DNA of 64,000 bases from Histomonas meleagridis (GCA_020186115.1 WSYJ01000149.1:1240001-1304000); one strand, 5' to 3'. Shown: positions 7,777 through 22,600, counted from the stretch's first letter. Numbers and translations are program-made. Notes: a model not told the origin generated them from the letters alone.

Positions 7777-9339
7777 TTATTCCCATTCTATTGTTGCTGG
7801 TGGTTTTGAAGTTATATCATATACTACTCGATTCGTATGAGGAACTTCATTCACAATTCTACTTGAAATTGTTTCCAACACATCATAAGGAATTCTCGCT
7901 ATTTTTGCTGTCATGGAATCGATCGAATGCACAGCTCTAATTGCTATAACGTTTTCATAAGTTCGATAATCTCCTTGCGATCCAACTGTTTTACAATTTG
8001 TTAAGACCGTAAAATATTGCCATATAGATTTGTTTAATCCAGACTTCTCGATTTCTTCTTTAAGAATATGTTCACTATTCCTTAATATCTTAAGTTTCTC
8101 TTCGGTAACTTCTCCAATTATTCGTATCGCAAGCCCTGGTCCAGGAAAAGGTTGTCGAAGGACAATTTTTTCTGGAAGGGCAAGTTCAAATCCAACTTTT
8201 CTAACTTCGTCTTTAAACAATTCTCGAAGTGGTTCAATGATTTCTTCGAAATCGAAATTATTAGGAAGTCCACCAACATTATGATGACTTTTAATAACAG
8301 AACTTTTGTTTTTACATTTCCCGCTTTCAATAACATCAGGATAAATTGTACCTTGCGCAAGAATAGTAAACTTTCCAAGTTCAAGTGAATGTCTTTCAAA
8401 TGAACGAACAAATTGTTCGCCTATAACTTTTCGCTTTTCTTCTGGATCAGAAATACCTTTTAATTTTTCGATAAATATTTTCTCATCATCAAATTTAATG
8501 AGTTGAAGTCCGACATTTTCTTGAAATTCTTTAATGACTTCATCTGCTTCATTTTTACGTAAAAATCCATGATCGATGAAAATACATGTAAGTTGGTTTC
8601 CAATCGCTCGATGAATAAGAGTTGCAGCAACAATAGAATCAACGCCGCCAGAAACGCCACATAAAACGCGACGATTTCCAATGATTCGTTGAAGCTCTAA
8701 TATTTTAGTAGATACAAAATTTTTAATGTTCCATTTACCATTTGCTTTAACAACTTCATATAAAAAGTTGTAAAGAATATTTAAGTGATTTTGGATTCGT
8801 GTGGTGTCGATCATTTCTTGAACTTCGGGATGAAATTGTACACCATATATTTTGTTTTCTTCATCACAAAATGCTGCGTTTTGACAGTTTTGTGTGAATC
8901 CAAATGTTGTAAATCCTTTTGGTATCTCAACGACTGAATCTGTATGACTCATCCAATAAGTAAATGAATGGTTTGAGAATCCTTTTGTTACTTGTGTTTC
9001 AACAAAACGAATTTCGACTTCTCCAAACTCAGATTTAGTACATTTTTCGACTTTACCTCCAAGTGTAAAAGCTATTAATTGACACCCATAGCATATTCCG
9101 AAAATAGGGATTTTAAGTGAAAAAATTTCTTTAGGGATTTTTGGAGAATTTTCTTCATAAACACTATTAGGGCCTCCAGAAAATATGATACCAATCGGAT
9201 GAATCGTTTTAATCTTTTCAATTGTGACCGACTCACTATTTATTAACTCACAATAAACTTTATATTCCCTAATGCGCTTGGCAATAATCTGACTAAATTG
9301 TCCTCCAAAATCAATAATTAATATCTTTTCTTCTTGCAT
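7777..9339 (-). CDS. guaA: GMP synthase (glutamine-hydrolysing)
   Basis: A 520-residue enzyme converting XMP, ATP and glutamine to GMP. The N-terminal class I glutamine amidotransferase domain has the nucleophile Cys in FGICYGCQ and the His/Glu pair in GVQFHPEV. The ATP-pyrophosphatase domain has the PP-loop GVSGGVDSIVAA, and the C-terminal dimerisation domain ends TSKPPATIEWE, the typical GuaA terminus. Length matches bacterial and yeast enzymes (about 525) and lacks the large insertion of animal GMPS. With salvage giving XMP, this would supply guanine nucleotides in an organism without de novo purine synthesis; the nucleoside transporter at 41,117 fits the same theme. A TCATTT initiator lies 1 bp before the ATG. 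Confidence 0.95.
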   Translation of the reverse strand: MQEEKILIIDFGGQFSQIIAKRIREYKVYCELINSESVTIEKIKTIHPIGIIFSGGPNSVYEENSPKIPKEIFSLKIPIFGICYGCQLIAFTLGGKVEKCTKSEFGEVEIRFVETQVTKGFSNHSFTYWMSHTDSVVEIPKGFTTFGFTQNCQNAAFCDEENKIYGVQFHPEVQEMIDTTRIQNHLNILYNFLYEVVKANGKWNIKNFVSTKILELQRIIGNRRVLCGVSGGVDSIVAATLIHRAIGNQLTCIFIDHGFLRKNEADEVIKEFQENVGLQLIKFDDEKIFIEKLKGISDPEEKRKVIGEQFVRSFERHSLELGKFTILAQGTIYPDVIESGKCKNKSSVIKSHHNVGGLPNNFDFEEIIEPLRELFKDEVRKVGFELALPEKIVLRQPFPGPGLAIRIIGEVTEEKLKILRNSEHILKEEIEKSGLNKSIWQYFTVLTNCKTVGSQGDYRTYENVIAIRAVHSIDSMTAKIARIPYDVLETISSRIVNEVPHTNRVVYDITSKPPATIEWE

Positions 9340-9345
9340 AAATGA
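9340..9345 (-). promoter_or_regulatory. Inr element TCATTT of the GMP synthase gene
   Basis: Reading on the minus strand, TATTCATTTATG places A(+1) at 9343 and a leader of only about 4 nt before the ATG. It matches TCAYWW. Confidence 0.5.
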
Positions 9346-9650
9346 ATACCCTCAAAAAGTATGAAAATTAATTATGAAATGTTTAGGTTTTATTCGGAAG
9401 AAAAGTTTATTATCTTATTGAATGAAGAAACTTTAATCATTCTATGCGCTCAATTTTGAAAGTTTCATTTTAAAAACATAAAATAAAATAAGTGATCTGT
9501 TAATTAATCACTATGTAAAAAAAAGTTTGTTATTCATTCAAACATTTAAACACATTTTAAATATAAAAGATCCACCCAAATAAGAAAAAGTTTGGCACGA
9601 TCAAAATTAATTGAATGTGAAATATTTGAATTGATTTTGATCGTGTGGTA
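9346..9650. other. intergenic region
   Basis: AT-rich, no gene seen. It lies upstream of GMP synthase and downstream of the RRM gene, both on the minus strand. Confidence 0.6.
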
Positions 9651-10250
9651 CTAATCGTGAGGTAAATTCTCTCTGTCTTTTTGGATACGAGTGTTTTCTG
9701 CAATAACAAGGGGTACGAGAATGTTAGGAACATTAAGTGCTTTGTCAGGAATACATTCAACAAATATTTTTTCTCCATTAACAAATGTTCCATTTTTTTC
9801 ATGAATGGCATTGGCTGCATCGCTTTCCGTATCATACTGGAGATATCCAACACTTTTTTTGATTTCAATCTGTTTTAAATAACCATATTTCCAAAAGTCA
9901 TTATATAAATTTCGATCTGTGAGAAGTTGAGGTGGATACCCTCTTATTGCTAAAGTTCTTGATATGATTGTCTCGCCTCTTTTTCGATCAGAATAAGATG
10001 GAATATCAACATGTTCAGGCCTCTCAAACGTAACTTGTAAAGTAACTCCAGCAATTTTGAGCTGGTTGAAGTAATGAACAAATGCTTCAGCTTCTTGAAT
10101 TTCTGGAAAATATATGAACATGCAATCATCAAAAACAGAAAATCTTGAAAAAGTATAAAATCCTTCCTGCTCAAAAAAGTCTAAAATGTAATTTGGATCA
10201 TTGAAAATAGGTGCCACTCTCACGGGATATTCCTTGGACATCCACTCCAT
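9651..10250 (-). CDS. RNA-binding protein with two RRM-like domains
   Basis: A 199-residue protein from the ATG at 10250 (the frame is open 6 bp further upstream, but only with a TTG). The second half is a recognisable RRM: TLAIRGYPPQLL (RNP2-like), then YGYLKQIEIKKSVGYLQYDTESDAANAIHEKNG, where VGYLQYD is the RNP1-like strand. The first half (YPVRVAPIFNDPNYILDFF ... DDCMFIYFPEIQEAEAFVHYFN) has the same strand-helix order and is probably a divergent first RRM. A basic/polar tail follows. Likely an mRNA-binding protein of nucleus or cytosol; no specific orthologue recognised. Confidence 0.75.
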   Translation of the reverse strand: MEWMSKEYPVRVAPIFNDPNYILDFFEQEGFYTFSRFSVFDDCMFIYFPEIQEAEAFVHYFNQLKIAGVTLQVTFERPEHVDIPSYSDRKRGETIISRTLAIRGYPPQLLTDRNLYNDFWKYGYLKQIEIKKSVGYLQYDTESDAANAIHEKNGTFVNGEKIFVECIPDKALNVPNILVPLVIAENTRIQKDRENLPHD

Positions 10251-10602
10251 GATCAAACAAAGATAGTTAAATCAAGATCTTGATTATGTAGCACTTTTGT
10301 GTTTAATGTGCGAATTGTGATATGAAAAATGATTGTATGTTTGCGACCAATTGAAAACTAATGTATTTCGTTCACAAAGATATATTAAATCTTTGGGTTA
10401 ATCTTCCCAATGTGTCATAAAACAAAAAATGAATTTGAATTAAAAAATTTTTGTGCATCACTTGATATTTATATCTAAAAAATACGTATGTTTTGTATTT
10501 TGAATCATATTAAGATTATGTGTTCATTTTTTTGAATTGAAAAAAGAAAAAGAATTTAAATGTAATTAGATTGATTTTTAGTATTGATGATTCAGTTAAT
10601 AA
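10251..10602. other. intergenic region
   Basis: AT-rich stretch between the giant gene's stop and the RRM gene's start. Nothing else recognised. Confidence 0.6.
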
Positions 10603-13600
10603 TCAAGATGTCTTAGCAGCTGCTATATCACTTAGGCTAAATGTGTTTTGAATTGCACCATCAGCCATTTTGTATAATACATTCCATTTCGCTTCAAAGT
10701 TATTTCTATCATTTGAACTTAATCCATTTTGATTAATTCTTTGCTTCATTGCATTCAAATCATACTTTAATCCACTGTCTCCTTTTGTTCCGATTGTTTT
10801 AGCTTGTACTGCTCTTTCAAGTGAATCGTATTTACTTATGAATTGCGAATAAGTTGAAATTGAACTCATTCCATTTAATGCGTTGATGTCTTCTTGTAGC
10901 AAAACATTCATTTTTTCTGTTCTTCCGGGTGTAATGTAATAAGTTTCGTTTGGACAGCCTCTACTGTATGCGGCGCCAACAGAAAAATCAGCTCCACTGC
11001 TAGAATTGTTTATAATATAAGTTGTAACTTTTTTGAACTTGATATTATATCTTCTCATTTTTTCATCGCCTTTTTGAACAGTTCCAGAAGCAACGTAACC
11101 ATCCGTAACTATAATCAAGTGATCGTGATATTCGCTTCCTGCCATATTTGCAATGTCCGCAATGAGGTCAGAATCTGTACCTCCAGAACCATATTTACTT
11201 GAAATTATTAAATTTATTGAATTTGTTTTGTCTTCAGGCTGTGATGAATTCCATATATAAATCTTATCGCCAGGACTGAAGTTATTATTAATAATTTTTT
11301 GAAGTTCTGAATAATAAAAAACATTACCACTTACAGATCCAGATGTATCTATTGCGAATAATCTCTTCTTTATAATATTAGGCATTTGCTGGAATTTGTT
11401 CCATTTAACACCCAATTGTATGTTATAACTTACAGCTTTTGGCCTCCATTCATTAGGTTTATTACAATTATCTATCCACATATGCACTTCAGGTCGTGCT
11501 GTCCATCCGGCAATATTTTGTACGTATCGAAATGTTCCATCTGTTCGCATTTGCATAAAACATTTTGTGTAACCACAATCGATTATAATATCGCCATGAA
11601 CAGTATCACTTGGATAAAACATTGAACTAATTCCACCTTCTGAATCACGTGAAAATGGAATGAAAGGCTCTATTTTATTTTGCGCATATGATATTGTAAT
11701 TCCTTCGAAAATTTTTCCAAGATTATGTGATAAAGAAGTTCGATTAAATTTCTTGAAGTCTTGTTTCTTTCTATTGAAAGTTTGTGGATTCTTTAATTCG
11801 CCTGTTTCATCTCCAAGTAAAATTTTACTTCCTGCATGTTCGCCACCAATACGTAATTCAGAACATTTATTTCCTAATTCTGGAAAAGTTGCTGTTTCAA
11901 GGAATAAATTAACTTGATAATGAAGTGGATCTCCTTCTGCCCAAAATACAATTGAGCCTCCATTTTGCCAATACTGAATTAATACTTCATTAAATTGACC
12001 AACTAAATTCGGATCTGCATGAGGATTGTTTTGAGGAGGTAATAGTGCATAAGGAGGACCGCACATTACCCACACAGCATAATAGTCACAATATCCAGGT
12101 TTAGTTTGCTTCGTTAATTCGACAATTGCATCATAATAATTTATAACGACTTTAAGTTCAATGCCAAAGTGATCTACAGCTGTTTTGATACATTCTGTAT
12201 GACCTTCTTCACTTGATTTAAATATATAATCTGGATGAACTTCTGTGGACTCTTTCTCAGGATTTAATTCATTTGACCATAACATTACTATAAGTATTTT
12301 TTGACCTTTTAATGAATCTTTATCGTATATTTCAGTATTATCTCCTTCTGGATTAATAAATTCATTATTTGCATCTTTCACATTTTGTTCTGGGTTATAG
12401 AATTCACGAAATGCATCAAGTGAAGGTGTGATATTTTGTAAATCTTCTTTTAATGAAGAAAATATTGGATTGTCCTTGTTTTTAATTAAGTTTTGGATTA
12501 TATCAGATATAGTTTCAATATTTGGTTCATTATTTTGAACTAAAGATATTTTTTCAAGTTTTTCTATTAAATCTTCACCAAAAATAGAAGCAATACCATT
12601 CATTAAATAAGAAGGATTAGGTGAAAATACAACTTGTGGGAATAAATTCGTGATTCCTTTTGGACAAATACCTACACCAATTCCAATTGTAGTAATACCA
12701 TATTGTACACATGAATTAACTTGTTCAAGAATTTGTTTTTGTTCATTTTCTTGATATAAACCATCAGTAATGACAAATAATATACTTGAATAATCCGTTG
12801 ATTTGATTCGTTTCAGATCATAAGCTGCATGAATAGATGAAGCTAAATCAACATTTCTTTTATTGTTTTGTAAAAATGCAAATAATGATTCCCAAATTAG
12901 TGATTTTGGATTCAAAGCATTAAATGTATTTACACCAGAACATAATATATTTGGTGTTGGCGAACCTGCAATAATTAAATCAAAACTTGGTAAATCAAGA
13001 ATTGTAAATACTGATAAAAGGCTTTGAATTGTTTGAAGTGTATGTGCACCATTAAGTTCACTAAAACATGAAATTGATGGATCAATAACAATAGTTACTC
13101 CATAATTACGAATTAATCCTCCTTTTTCTACTAAATAAATTAATGGATCTGGTACTGGATTTAATATATTTAATATTAATGCAGTGATATCAAAATCTGT
13201 ACCTGTTGAAGATAAAACTGTTTGTGAAGCTTTATTTGGTTTAAATATAGTTTCTAAAGAAGAATGATGATTTCTTTCAGTTTTAATAAATGAATGAATT
13301 AAAGTATCAAGTTCTTTTTTCTCTATTTTTCTTGAAGATGCATTAATTCTATTTGAATGATTACGATAATGTGACATCTTTAATTTACTAAACCTACTTG
13401 ATAATGAATTTAATACTTCTGTTCTTCCTGAATAAACTCCTTTTTCTAATGGTATTATATAATGCATTAATTTCTTAAAGTTATCCAAATCATTTATTTC
13501 TGGTATCTTTTCAGCAAACTGGGGAAGTGTAATTTCTTGATATTGTGAAATTTGTGTATCATCAAGTTCACGTTTCATTACATTCATAAACATTTCAATA

Positions 13601-16600
13601 AGTGATTTAGTAAGTTGACTATTGATTTCTGCTTGAATTGAAACAACTTTTATTAATGATTTTGCACCAAGTTCTTTAGTTTTGGTTTCGAAATCATTCC
13701 AAACACCTTCAATAAAGTCTAAGTTTTCTTTTTCAAGTTTACTTGATTTAATAAAGCTAAATCCAAATGAATAATTAGGATTAGATAAAAGATTTGCCCA
13801 GAGACTTGTTCGAAGAAGATTTTCATCTAATCCATCAGTAAATGTGAAAAATGAAACGTTTGGTCTTGTTTTAAGAATTGATTCAGGAATTGTATCAATA
13901 GCAAATTTAATCGAATGAATTAAATTAGTTCGATATCTTTTAATTAATAAGCAATCAAGAATTCTTTGTAATGCAACAATTGAATGTTCTTCTTCAAATG
14001 ATTTAATAACACATTTAAATTTCTCATCTGCAATTAATAATACTGAATAAGGAATTTCTAATGAATTAAGTGCTGCTGTTAATGAACATATTATCAACAT
14101 ATTAAAGATTTTGTTTACATCAGATATAAATGAACTACAATCAACTAAAATACAAACACAAATATTCGAATATGGAACTGTTGAATCAGTTGCTGCTTGA
14201 ATAAATGGTGCACTAAGATAATAACTTTGTTGAATAAGTTCTTGAATTGGAAATTCATTTTTGTTTGGTTGAAGTAAATCATTTGGAATTTCATGTCTTT
14301 CTTGATAGAAAATTGTATTATCTTCTTTTGGATTGCTCATCATTTGCTTCATACGTATAATTGCTCTTAGAATTCCATCAATTTCAGTTATCTGAGAAAG
14401 ATTTTCTTCAAAATTCTTTTTCGTAACTTCTTTCATTTCAGTACCACCTCGAGCGGTTACAACATTCTCTTTATTACGATCATTATTTTCTCCATTATTC
14501 TCATTATTCTCTTCTTCATTATCATTTTCTTGTTCAATATCATTTTCTTTATATTTCACAGTTATTAAATCCATTTCTGATTGAACTCTTTGATAAATTA
14601 AATCATTACTTTTTGACATATTTTTATGTTCAATTAAAATTTCTTTTTCTGTTTTTTGTTTGTTTGGTAAATTATAAAATTGATCTTCTTCATCATATTG
14701 TTCATTACTAACAAGTCTTTGATTTTCTGATTGATTAAACATTCCAAATTTAATATTTTTCATATTATTTCCATCAGAATCTGTTGACCATTTATTTTTA
14801 GCTTGAGGAATTGAACCAATGTTTGGAATCTGTATAAAATCTTGAGATGACTGTGAATTAACCATCATATTACTTGGTAAATTCATGATACAAAAGTTAG
14901 CACCTGCTTTCTTTAACTTACTTGTAAGTATTTTGAATGATTCGCAAAATGTATTAACATAAATAGATAAAAATGAATGATCATTATATGGTAATTTTCG
15001 ATATATTTGAAGTAATTTAGTATAATATTCTGCGGCTGGTTTTAATACTTGATTAGAAATCTTTAAATTACGTATATATATTGGAAGAACTCTTGTACCT
15101 TGTATACATAAAGAATAAATTTGAATCAAAGAAGAAATTGATTCAAAGTTCAAACCTTCTGTAAATGAAGGCAAATTAAAATTAATATTTGTTGAATCAG
15201 TGGCATCTTGTTTGATCTTTGTATTTGCAATAATCTTATGAGGATTAAATTGTTTCTTTTTCTTTGGTTGTTTGAATTCATTAATCAAATAACATTTTGA
15301 ACCTATATCTTCTGGATCAAGTTGAGCAATTTTGGCTTTGATTTCGTTGTATTTCTGTTGATGATCACTAAAAATAGAACTAATTTCGATTTTGATTTGT
15401 TCTTGAGTTGTTTGTTCATCATATTGAATATATTCTTCATATAATTCATCCATTTTTTGCTTAATTTCACTTGGTTCTGGTGATGGATAAAGTTTGAAAC
15501 TTTGATTCTTTAATATTTCATATCTTTCTTTGAATAATTTGTAAAACCTAATTATTGTATTATACATATATACAGAAATTAGATCACCATATTTATCTTC
15601 ATTTGGTATTAAATCCATCGTTTTCTCTTGAAGTTCTTTAGGTAATTTTTCTATAAAGTCTTTGATTTTATAAAACACATTCTGATTAATTAACATGTAC
15701 ATAAATTTCACATAATCTCTATTTGAAATGTGTTCCATGTCTTTTCCTTCAAATAAAGTACAAACTTTTTCTATAGCAATTTCAATATTTTCATTAGATA
15801 TTTCTAACTCACTTATGTCATCTAAATTTGGATATTTTGAAAATGCTGGGAACCATTGAAAATTCTCATCAAATCCTATTAATGCAAGGGAAAATTGACC
15901 ATCTTTTTGAAAAATACAAGAATAATCACTTATTTGAAATTCTCCTGTTTCAAACCCATGAATATAATATAATTTTTTAATATTTTTAGGGGAAATATTA
16001 AATTCTTCATATTTTATTTCTTGTGAAGATTTTGGATTACCAAAATGAAATGGAGTAATTGACATATTTGATTTGAGTAATTCTCTATTAAATGGTGTAA
16101 TATCAACTCTATCCCATTCCATAGTTGAATAATCGAGAATCAATGCAGAATATAAAAATGATGTGTTTATATATAGAGAATTTGCATCAACAAACTTTAT
16201 TGTTACCATTTTTGATATATTATGTGATTTTATTACTAAAGAATAACAATAATTTCCATAATCACGATGATAAATACTTGAGTCTATTTCAAGTGTTAAC
16301 ACGAATTCAGAAATTTCTTGTATATATATGTCATCTGTATTCTCCAAAATCTTTACTATATTTGGAAGATTTGACTTAATTAAATTGGCTTTTTGCTTTC
16401 CAATATGAGGAATTCCGATAATTTTACAATGTAATGGAACACGCCAAATTAATTTTTCATTTGAATAAAGTATACTTATATTATTTTTAAATGACTTTGT
16501 GGGAAAATCATATATTTCAAATCTAAAATCAAACGGAACTAAGATTGTATCAATGTGTATAGTAATAATGAAATTCGATGAAAATTGCAAATAAACATTA

Positions 16601-19600
16601 CAATTAAGTCTTGTCATTTCGTTAACCAAAGGAAGATTTAGATATAAATGATCTTTATGTGTGTCAAATTGTGGTTGTTGTGATTTATTGCCATCTAGAC
16701 TTTCAATACTCGGAATATATCTTAAGTCTTCTTCTATATAATAATTTTTAAGTTTAAGTGTGATTTTAGATCCTGATATAATTTCTTGATAACATAATTG
16801 ATATTTTCCATCTTTATATAACAAATTATATTCTTCACATTCAATAAGAAATGATAATGGAACTAATTCAAAATTAAATGTACATGGAAGGATTAACTCT
16901 TTATATGATTTAGACGTAAAATGAATATTAGTTGGAATTTCTAATAAAGTAATATCGTTATCCAAAAGAGGAGGGAAAGAAACATAAATTTGTACAATTT
17001 CTCCTGGATTAATGTCATGATGTGCAGAGAAAATTTTAGAATATTCATCATTCTCTGTCTCAATATCGATTGAAAATTGATGTTCGATAAACGAAATAAA
17101 ATTAATTGCAATAGATCCATTGTATAATGATGGAACTATAGGCCCAATTGGACAAGAAAGTGATTTATAACAACATTGAATAGCACCTTCAGGTGATACA
17201 CTTAAAATAGGTGTTGAAAAGAAATTAGAATCAATTATATTATCAAATGATGGAAGATTTCTTTCTGGGATTTTTGAAGGATATGGAATTTCATATGAAC
17301 ATGAAAATACTTCTCTATATGAAGAAGATCCTATTTCACCCCAATATTTTTTAATAGTATTTTCAACATAAGAATCAAAATCGCTGATATTCTTCTCCAA
17401 ATGTTTTAATATTGCATCTAATTTATTCATGGAATCTTGCACTTCATTACATTTTGAATTATCTGTAAATTGAACATCTAATTGAGAAGATAAACTTTTT
17501 ACTTGCTTTACTAAATCTTGTAGAATTTCAAATGTCTTTTTTTGAATATTTGAATTATTAAAGGCATCAAAGAACTCCTTAATCTTTGTGTAAATAGTGT
17601 TTTTTAAAGAATTAAGTTTTTCTTTGAATGTTCCATAAGATAAATTTTTGCAAAATATAATTTTTGGTACATCTTTTTTGTATTCATCTTCGTTTGGAAT
17701 TGGAAAAGCTTGTGTAATGTCAAAATCATCCCTAATATTATAAAAATATATATTTTTATGTTTTAAATTTGAATTTCTTGAATTTTTGTTACGATATATT
17801 ATTTGACAAACTTCAAGATGTGAGATATCAAGGATTCCCAGTTGATAATTGTATAAAATTTGTTTTGTTTTATTTAATTCAGAAACTTTTAACTTTGTAT
17901 AGTCGCTTACAGGTTTATCAGGATTTTCATTAAGATTTGTTTTTATTTGAGATTTTAATTCATTATATCTACCTATATACATTGATAATTCATTGATTTT
18001 TCGTTCCCTTAAATTTTTATCTTCTGTTATTTTATTTTGAATGTATTCTTCTTTTTTATGATCTTGATCTTTAACAACTGATTCATTAAATTCTTCAATG
18101 AGATTATCCAATTCTGTTTTCATATTTTCAATGAAATCTCGGAATTCAACAGAACTTTCTGAGGTTTTAATTTCATTAATTCGATTATTTCTTTCAAAAA
18201 TAATTTTATCATTAATAAATTTACTTGGATTAACAATAAATTTCAAAACATTATTTTCTGTTTCATCAGTTTTTGCGTTAATTACGTCATTAAACCCAGA
18301 ATTAAATGTTAAATTTACTGTTTCTTTGATGAAATCTTCAATACATTTATATTTTAACTCACCTATAGTATTTTTAAATTTGAGTTCATCTCTTGATAAA
18401 GAATTAAGAAAACTATGTAATAATTTTGTATTTTGTTCAATAAACTCAGGAGGAACTGTTTCTAATAAAAGATTTAACCAATCTGTTCCAATATTTTCAT
18501 GTCTTAACAACTTTTGTTTAATAGTTTCATTAATTGATTTATGAAGAGTATAATATATTTTTTCACCGGTCATTGTATTTTGATTTATATCTGGAACAAC
18601 ACAATTAAGCGAAGAAATGATTCTTAAAACAAGAATCCAAATTGGAAGTTTATCGTCTTTAAATTCTTGCTTTGAATAAATTGTTTGAAGTTGTTGTGCA
18701 CATTGTTGATTTTTACATAACCAATAAACTAATGATGGATACTTATTAATGAATTCATCGTTAGTTTTCCAATTTGATTTCAAGAATTCTATGTCATTAA
18801 AATTAAGTTTATATGCTTCAAAGTTATCAAATTTTTCTGCAATATCAAACATATATAAAACATTTTTAAGTAAAATTTTCTCTTGAAATTTTCCATTTTT
18901 AATTTTGTTTTCAATTAGTCCTTTGATTTTATCAAGTTCATTTGAAGGTTTATAGTTTAAATCAAATAAATTTCGATATATTGACTCAGCAATTAAAGTA
19001 GACATTTCCTTAAATGTTTGAACACATGAATAACAATATTTTCTTAATGACTTGAAAACATTAGGGAATGAGCATTCTTGCGTGAATAAACCATTCTTTA
19101 CACCAGTATCACTTAAAATATTTATAAACATAAATAATAAATCTCTTGGCTCAAATTTTGGTAATGTAATCATCGCTCTAGGATGAAATGTATTTGCATT
19201 TTTATATGCCCAATTAATTTCGTTATCATCTTTTTCATTTCTTTCTGCTAATTCATTTAGTATTTGATCAAGTTTGAAAATATTATTATCAAGTTTATCT
19301 TGTTTCATTTTATAAATAAATGCTGCTCTTAATGTTGAATGCATTATGTCATAATCATCGGATTGAATTCCTGTTCCTTCATTTGAGTCAGAATTCATTA
19401 CATGACCTAATAATAATTCTCGAACATTATCCATTTCAGGGAAATTATTTAAATCAAGAATAGAATGAACTACTTTTGGATTATTTTTATCTATGATTTT
19501 TTCGAAAATATCATAAATTTTAGAGTACCAAATAAGATGTTGATAAATTTTAATTGAATTTGTCCTTATTTCATTAGTAGATAATGATTGATAAATTGGC

Positions 19601-22600
19601 CAGAATATTGAATTAGATTCACCTGGAGAATTATTATCTTGAATATAATTTAGGAATTCATTTACTTTTCGTTCACATGAAACATAATTTTCTTGAGTAG
19701 GTTTCTTCTTTAAAATATCTTTTATATGATTTAATATTTGCTTACGAATTCTTAAAATTTCTTTCTTTTCTATTTTAATATTATTAAGGGTTTCTTGAAG
19801 TGTTTCGAACGATCGTTGAAGTTTTAACATTTGATTTTTATTACATTCTTCATTAATTATTTGAATAAATGGTGCTTTAGCATCTACAAGTAAGTCAATA
19901 TAAGGTTCTGGATCCCATATTGATTTATCTTCAAATAAAACATTTTTGATCAATGAAATTTCTTTATCGATTTTTGAAATTTCGTTTTTAGCAGCATTCA
20001 TATCCATGTGTTGATTTACTTTATATAAATTTCCTTTAATTCTCCATAATATTGAATTCGGATTTCCAATGGCTTCTAATGCCTTTGAAAAATTCATTAT
20101 CATTTCGAAATTATATTTTTCAACATTGTCAAGTATTGTTGAAATTACTTTAAGCATTTCAGATTCAAGAGGGATAAGATATTCTTCTAATTGTAAAATT
20201 TCATCCTTTGAAAATGAATATGCTAAACTCCATAAGTTACTAATCATATTTGATGGTTCATAACTAAATAACAATGATAATTGCCCAATTTGATTATCTC
20301 TTGGTGTTTTACCATGGATTTCAAATGCTTTATTAGAACAATATTTTTTACATATTTTATATATTTCTTGACTCCTTTTCATATTAGAATATGATTGTAA
20401 TTCATCTATATGTTTATTGTTGAAGCTAAGAATTGTTTTTGAAGAAAGTAATAAAGAATTATTATCCTCAAAAACAAATTGTGGTTGAAAACTATTCTTT
20501 GGCTTTAGGAAATAAAAGTTGTATGGCTTTTCTTCATTAATTGTTATGGAAAAGTTGATTTGTGCTTGGTGTAAATCATTAAATAATGGTAACCAATAAC
20601 AAATATACTCAAATGGTTTAGAAATAAATTTATTATATGGAAATATTTTTTCGATTAATTGTAATAAATTACGATTATCTCTTAATTTTGATATAAACGA
20701 ATTAAAGTTTTCTAAATTTTGGTTGTTTGCCATTAAATTTATAGACCTTATTATATCAAAGATATTATTTTTAGTTAATTCATAAGGGATATATTGTGTA
20801 AAACATTGTGAATTCTCTTCAGCAAATCTTATTAATAATCTAAATTTAGAAAGTGGATGTTTTATATTTGAAAGTGAAAGCAAATAATCATCTTTAAGTT
20901 GGATAGTAGAAATAATTCCATTCTGATTTTCATTAAGTCTTTCAATTAATTCTTGGAATATTTTTGATATTATTTTAATCGAGTAAAACTTTCCAGAAAT
21001 AAGTTTAGATTTCGTTGTTTGAACTGGATGTTTTTGAATTATTTCTAATGAATCATTAATATGATATTGAATTGTTTCTATATCATCTATTTGGCATACG
21101 GTGTGTTTACATTTACTAACAAAAGAATATAATGAAAAATCACTAAATTCTTTCTTTTCTATAAAATGATTTTGAATTTTACGAAGATCTCTTAAAATTT
21201 GTTCATTTCGACTTTTCACATTTGAAAAGTTAATTTTTGATAATAATTCTTGTTCTGGTTCTTTAGCAAAATTATTTATCATTTGATCTTGAAATTCTTG
21301 TTTTTTATGTAAATCAATATATGAATTCCAATATACTTTCATTGATTGACAAACAGGCTGATAAATATTTTTTGCTATATTATCTTTATAATCTTTTTGA
21401 TGCTTAATGAAGTTAAGTATAGTAAATCGTAATGTTCTTCCAGTAAACTCTATATCACCTGCAAATGAATCATGATCAGTTTCACTTTCTTTTTTAGCAA
21501 GCGCATGCATAAGTGCCATTCTTGCACCTATTTCTATAGAAAGCTTATTTGGATATGAATTCTTGATTAAAGATCCAAATAATATTTGTGCTGAATATTC
21601 TACACTAGAATCAATTGGTGGAAGTGTAAATGAAACGCATTTATTCAAGAATGATTGATCTATAGTTTTGTTTTCATTTGTTGAAGTTGGATTATATGTA
21701 ACAATTAGACGAAAATCATTATGAATTGTACCATTTCTCTTTGAATAATAATATTCTTGGCCTCGTTCATATAAATTAAGTTCTGGTTCATCACCACAAA
21801 GTGAAGATATTTTTTCTGCAATTTCAGGTGGAGCTGACTCTATACCATCAATTAAAACCATTTCTCCTTTTTTAATTGCTTTAATTATTGTTGATTCAAC
21901 ATGATGAAATCTATTTGCTGGTTGAATTAAATCTTTAATTGCATTTTCAGTATCTATTAAAATTTTAAGTTTGTCTTGGTCGAGTTTTGTATGATTTGAC
22001 TTGAATTTTTCTATTTCTACAAGAAGATCTTTGAAATCTTTTGGTTTCCATTCATTTGAATTATTAATATTAATATCAATTTTAAGGTCTTTAAATGCTT
22101 TAACTTTAAGTTTTGCTAATGCTTCCTTTATAGAATGAAAATCTTCATTAGATATTGAATTATCAAGAATTGACTGACCTGTTAGAATAGAAATTCCTGT
22201 ATCTGCATTCATTTGAAATACATTAAGTTTTCTGCCAATCATTTTAGCAAATAATCGAATTATATGCGATTTACCTGATGCAGTATTTCCTTGTATTACA
22301 CATCCACGATTTGCAAGATAAGAACAAGCCAAAAATAATAAACAATGCTTTTCGGGAAGAGTTAGACATCCTATAATTGATTCTATTTCTTTTACATTTA
22401 TTTCTTTAGGATTAATAGGCAAAACAAGTGGTTTACTATCTTGACTATCTTTTGATAAACGAATATTTAATTGTTTAGAAGGTATATCATATATAAAATC
22501 TGGATTATACTTGAACTTCATATCAATCATATTAAGTTCAGATAAAACTTTTTGTATAAATTCTTCTTGAGTAAAACGATATGCAAATAACATTTGAGAT

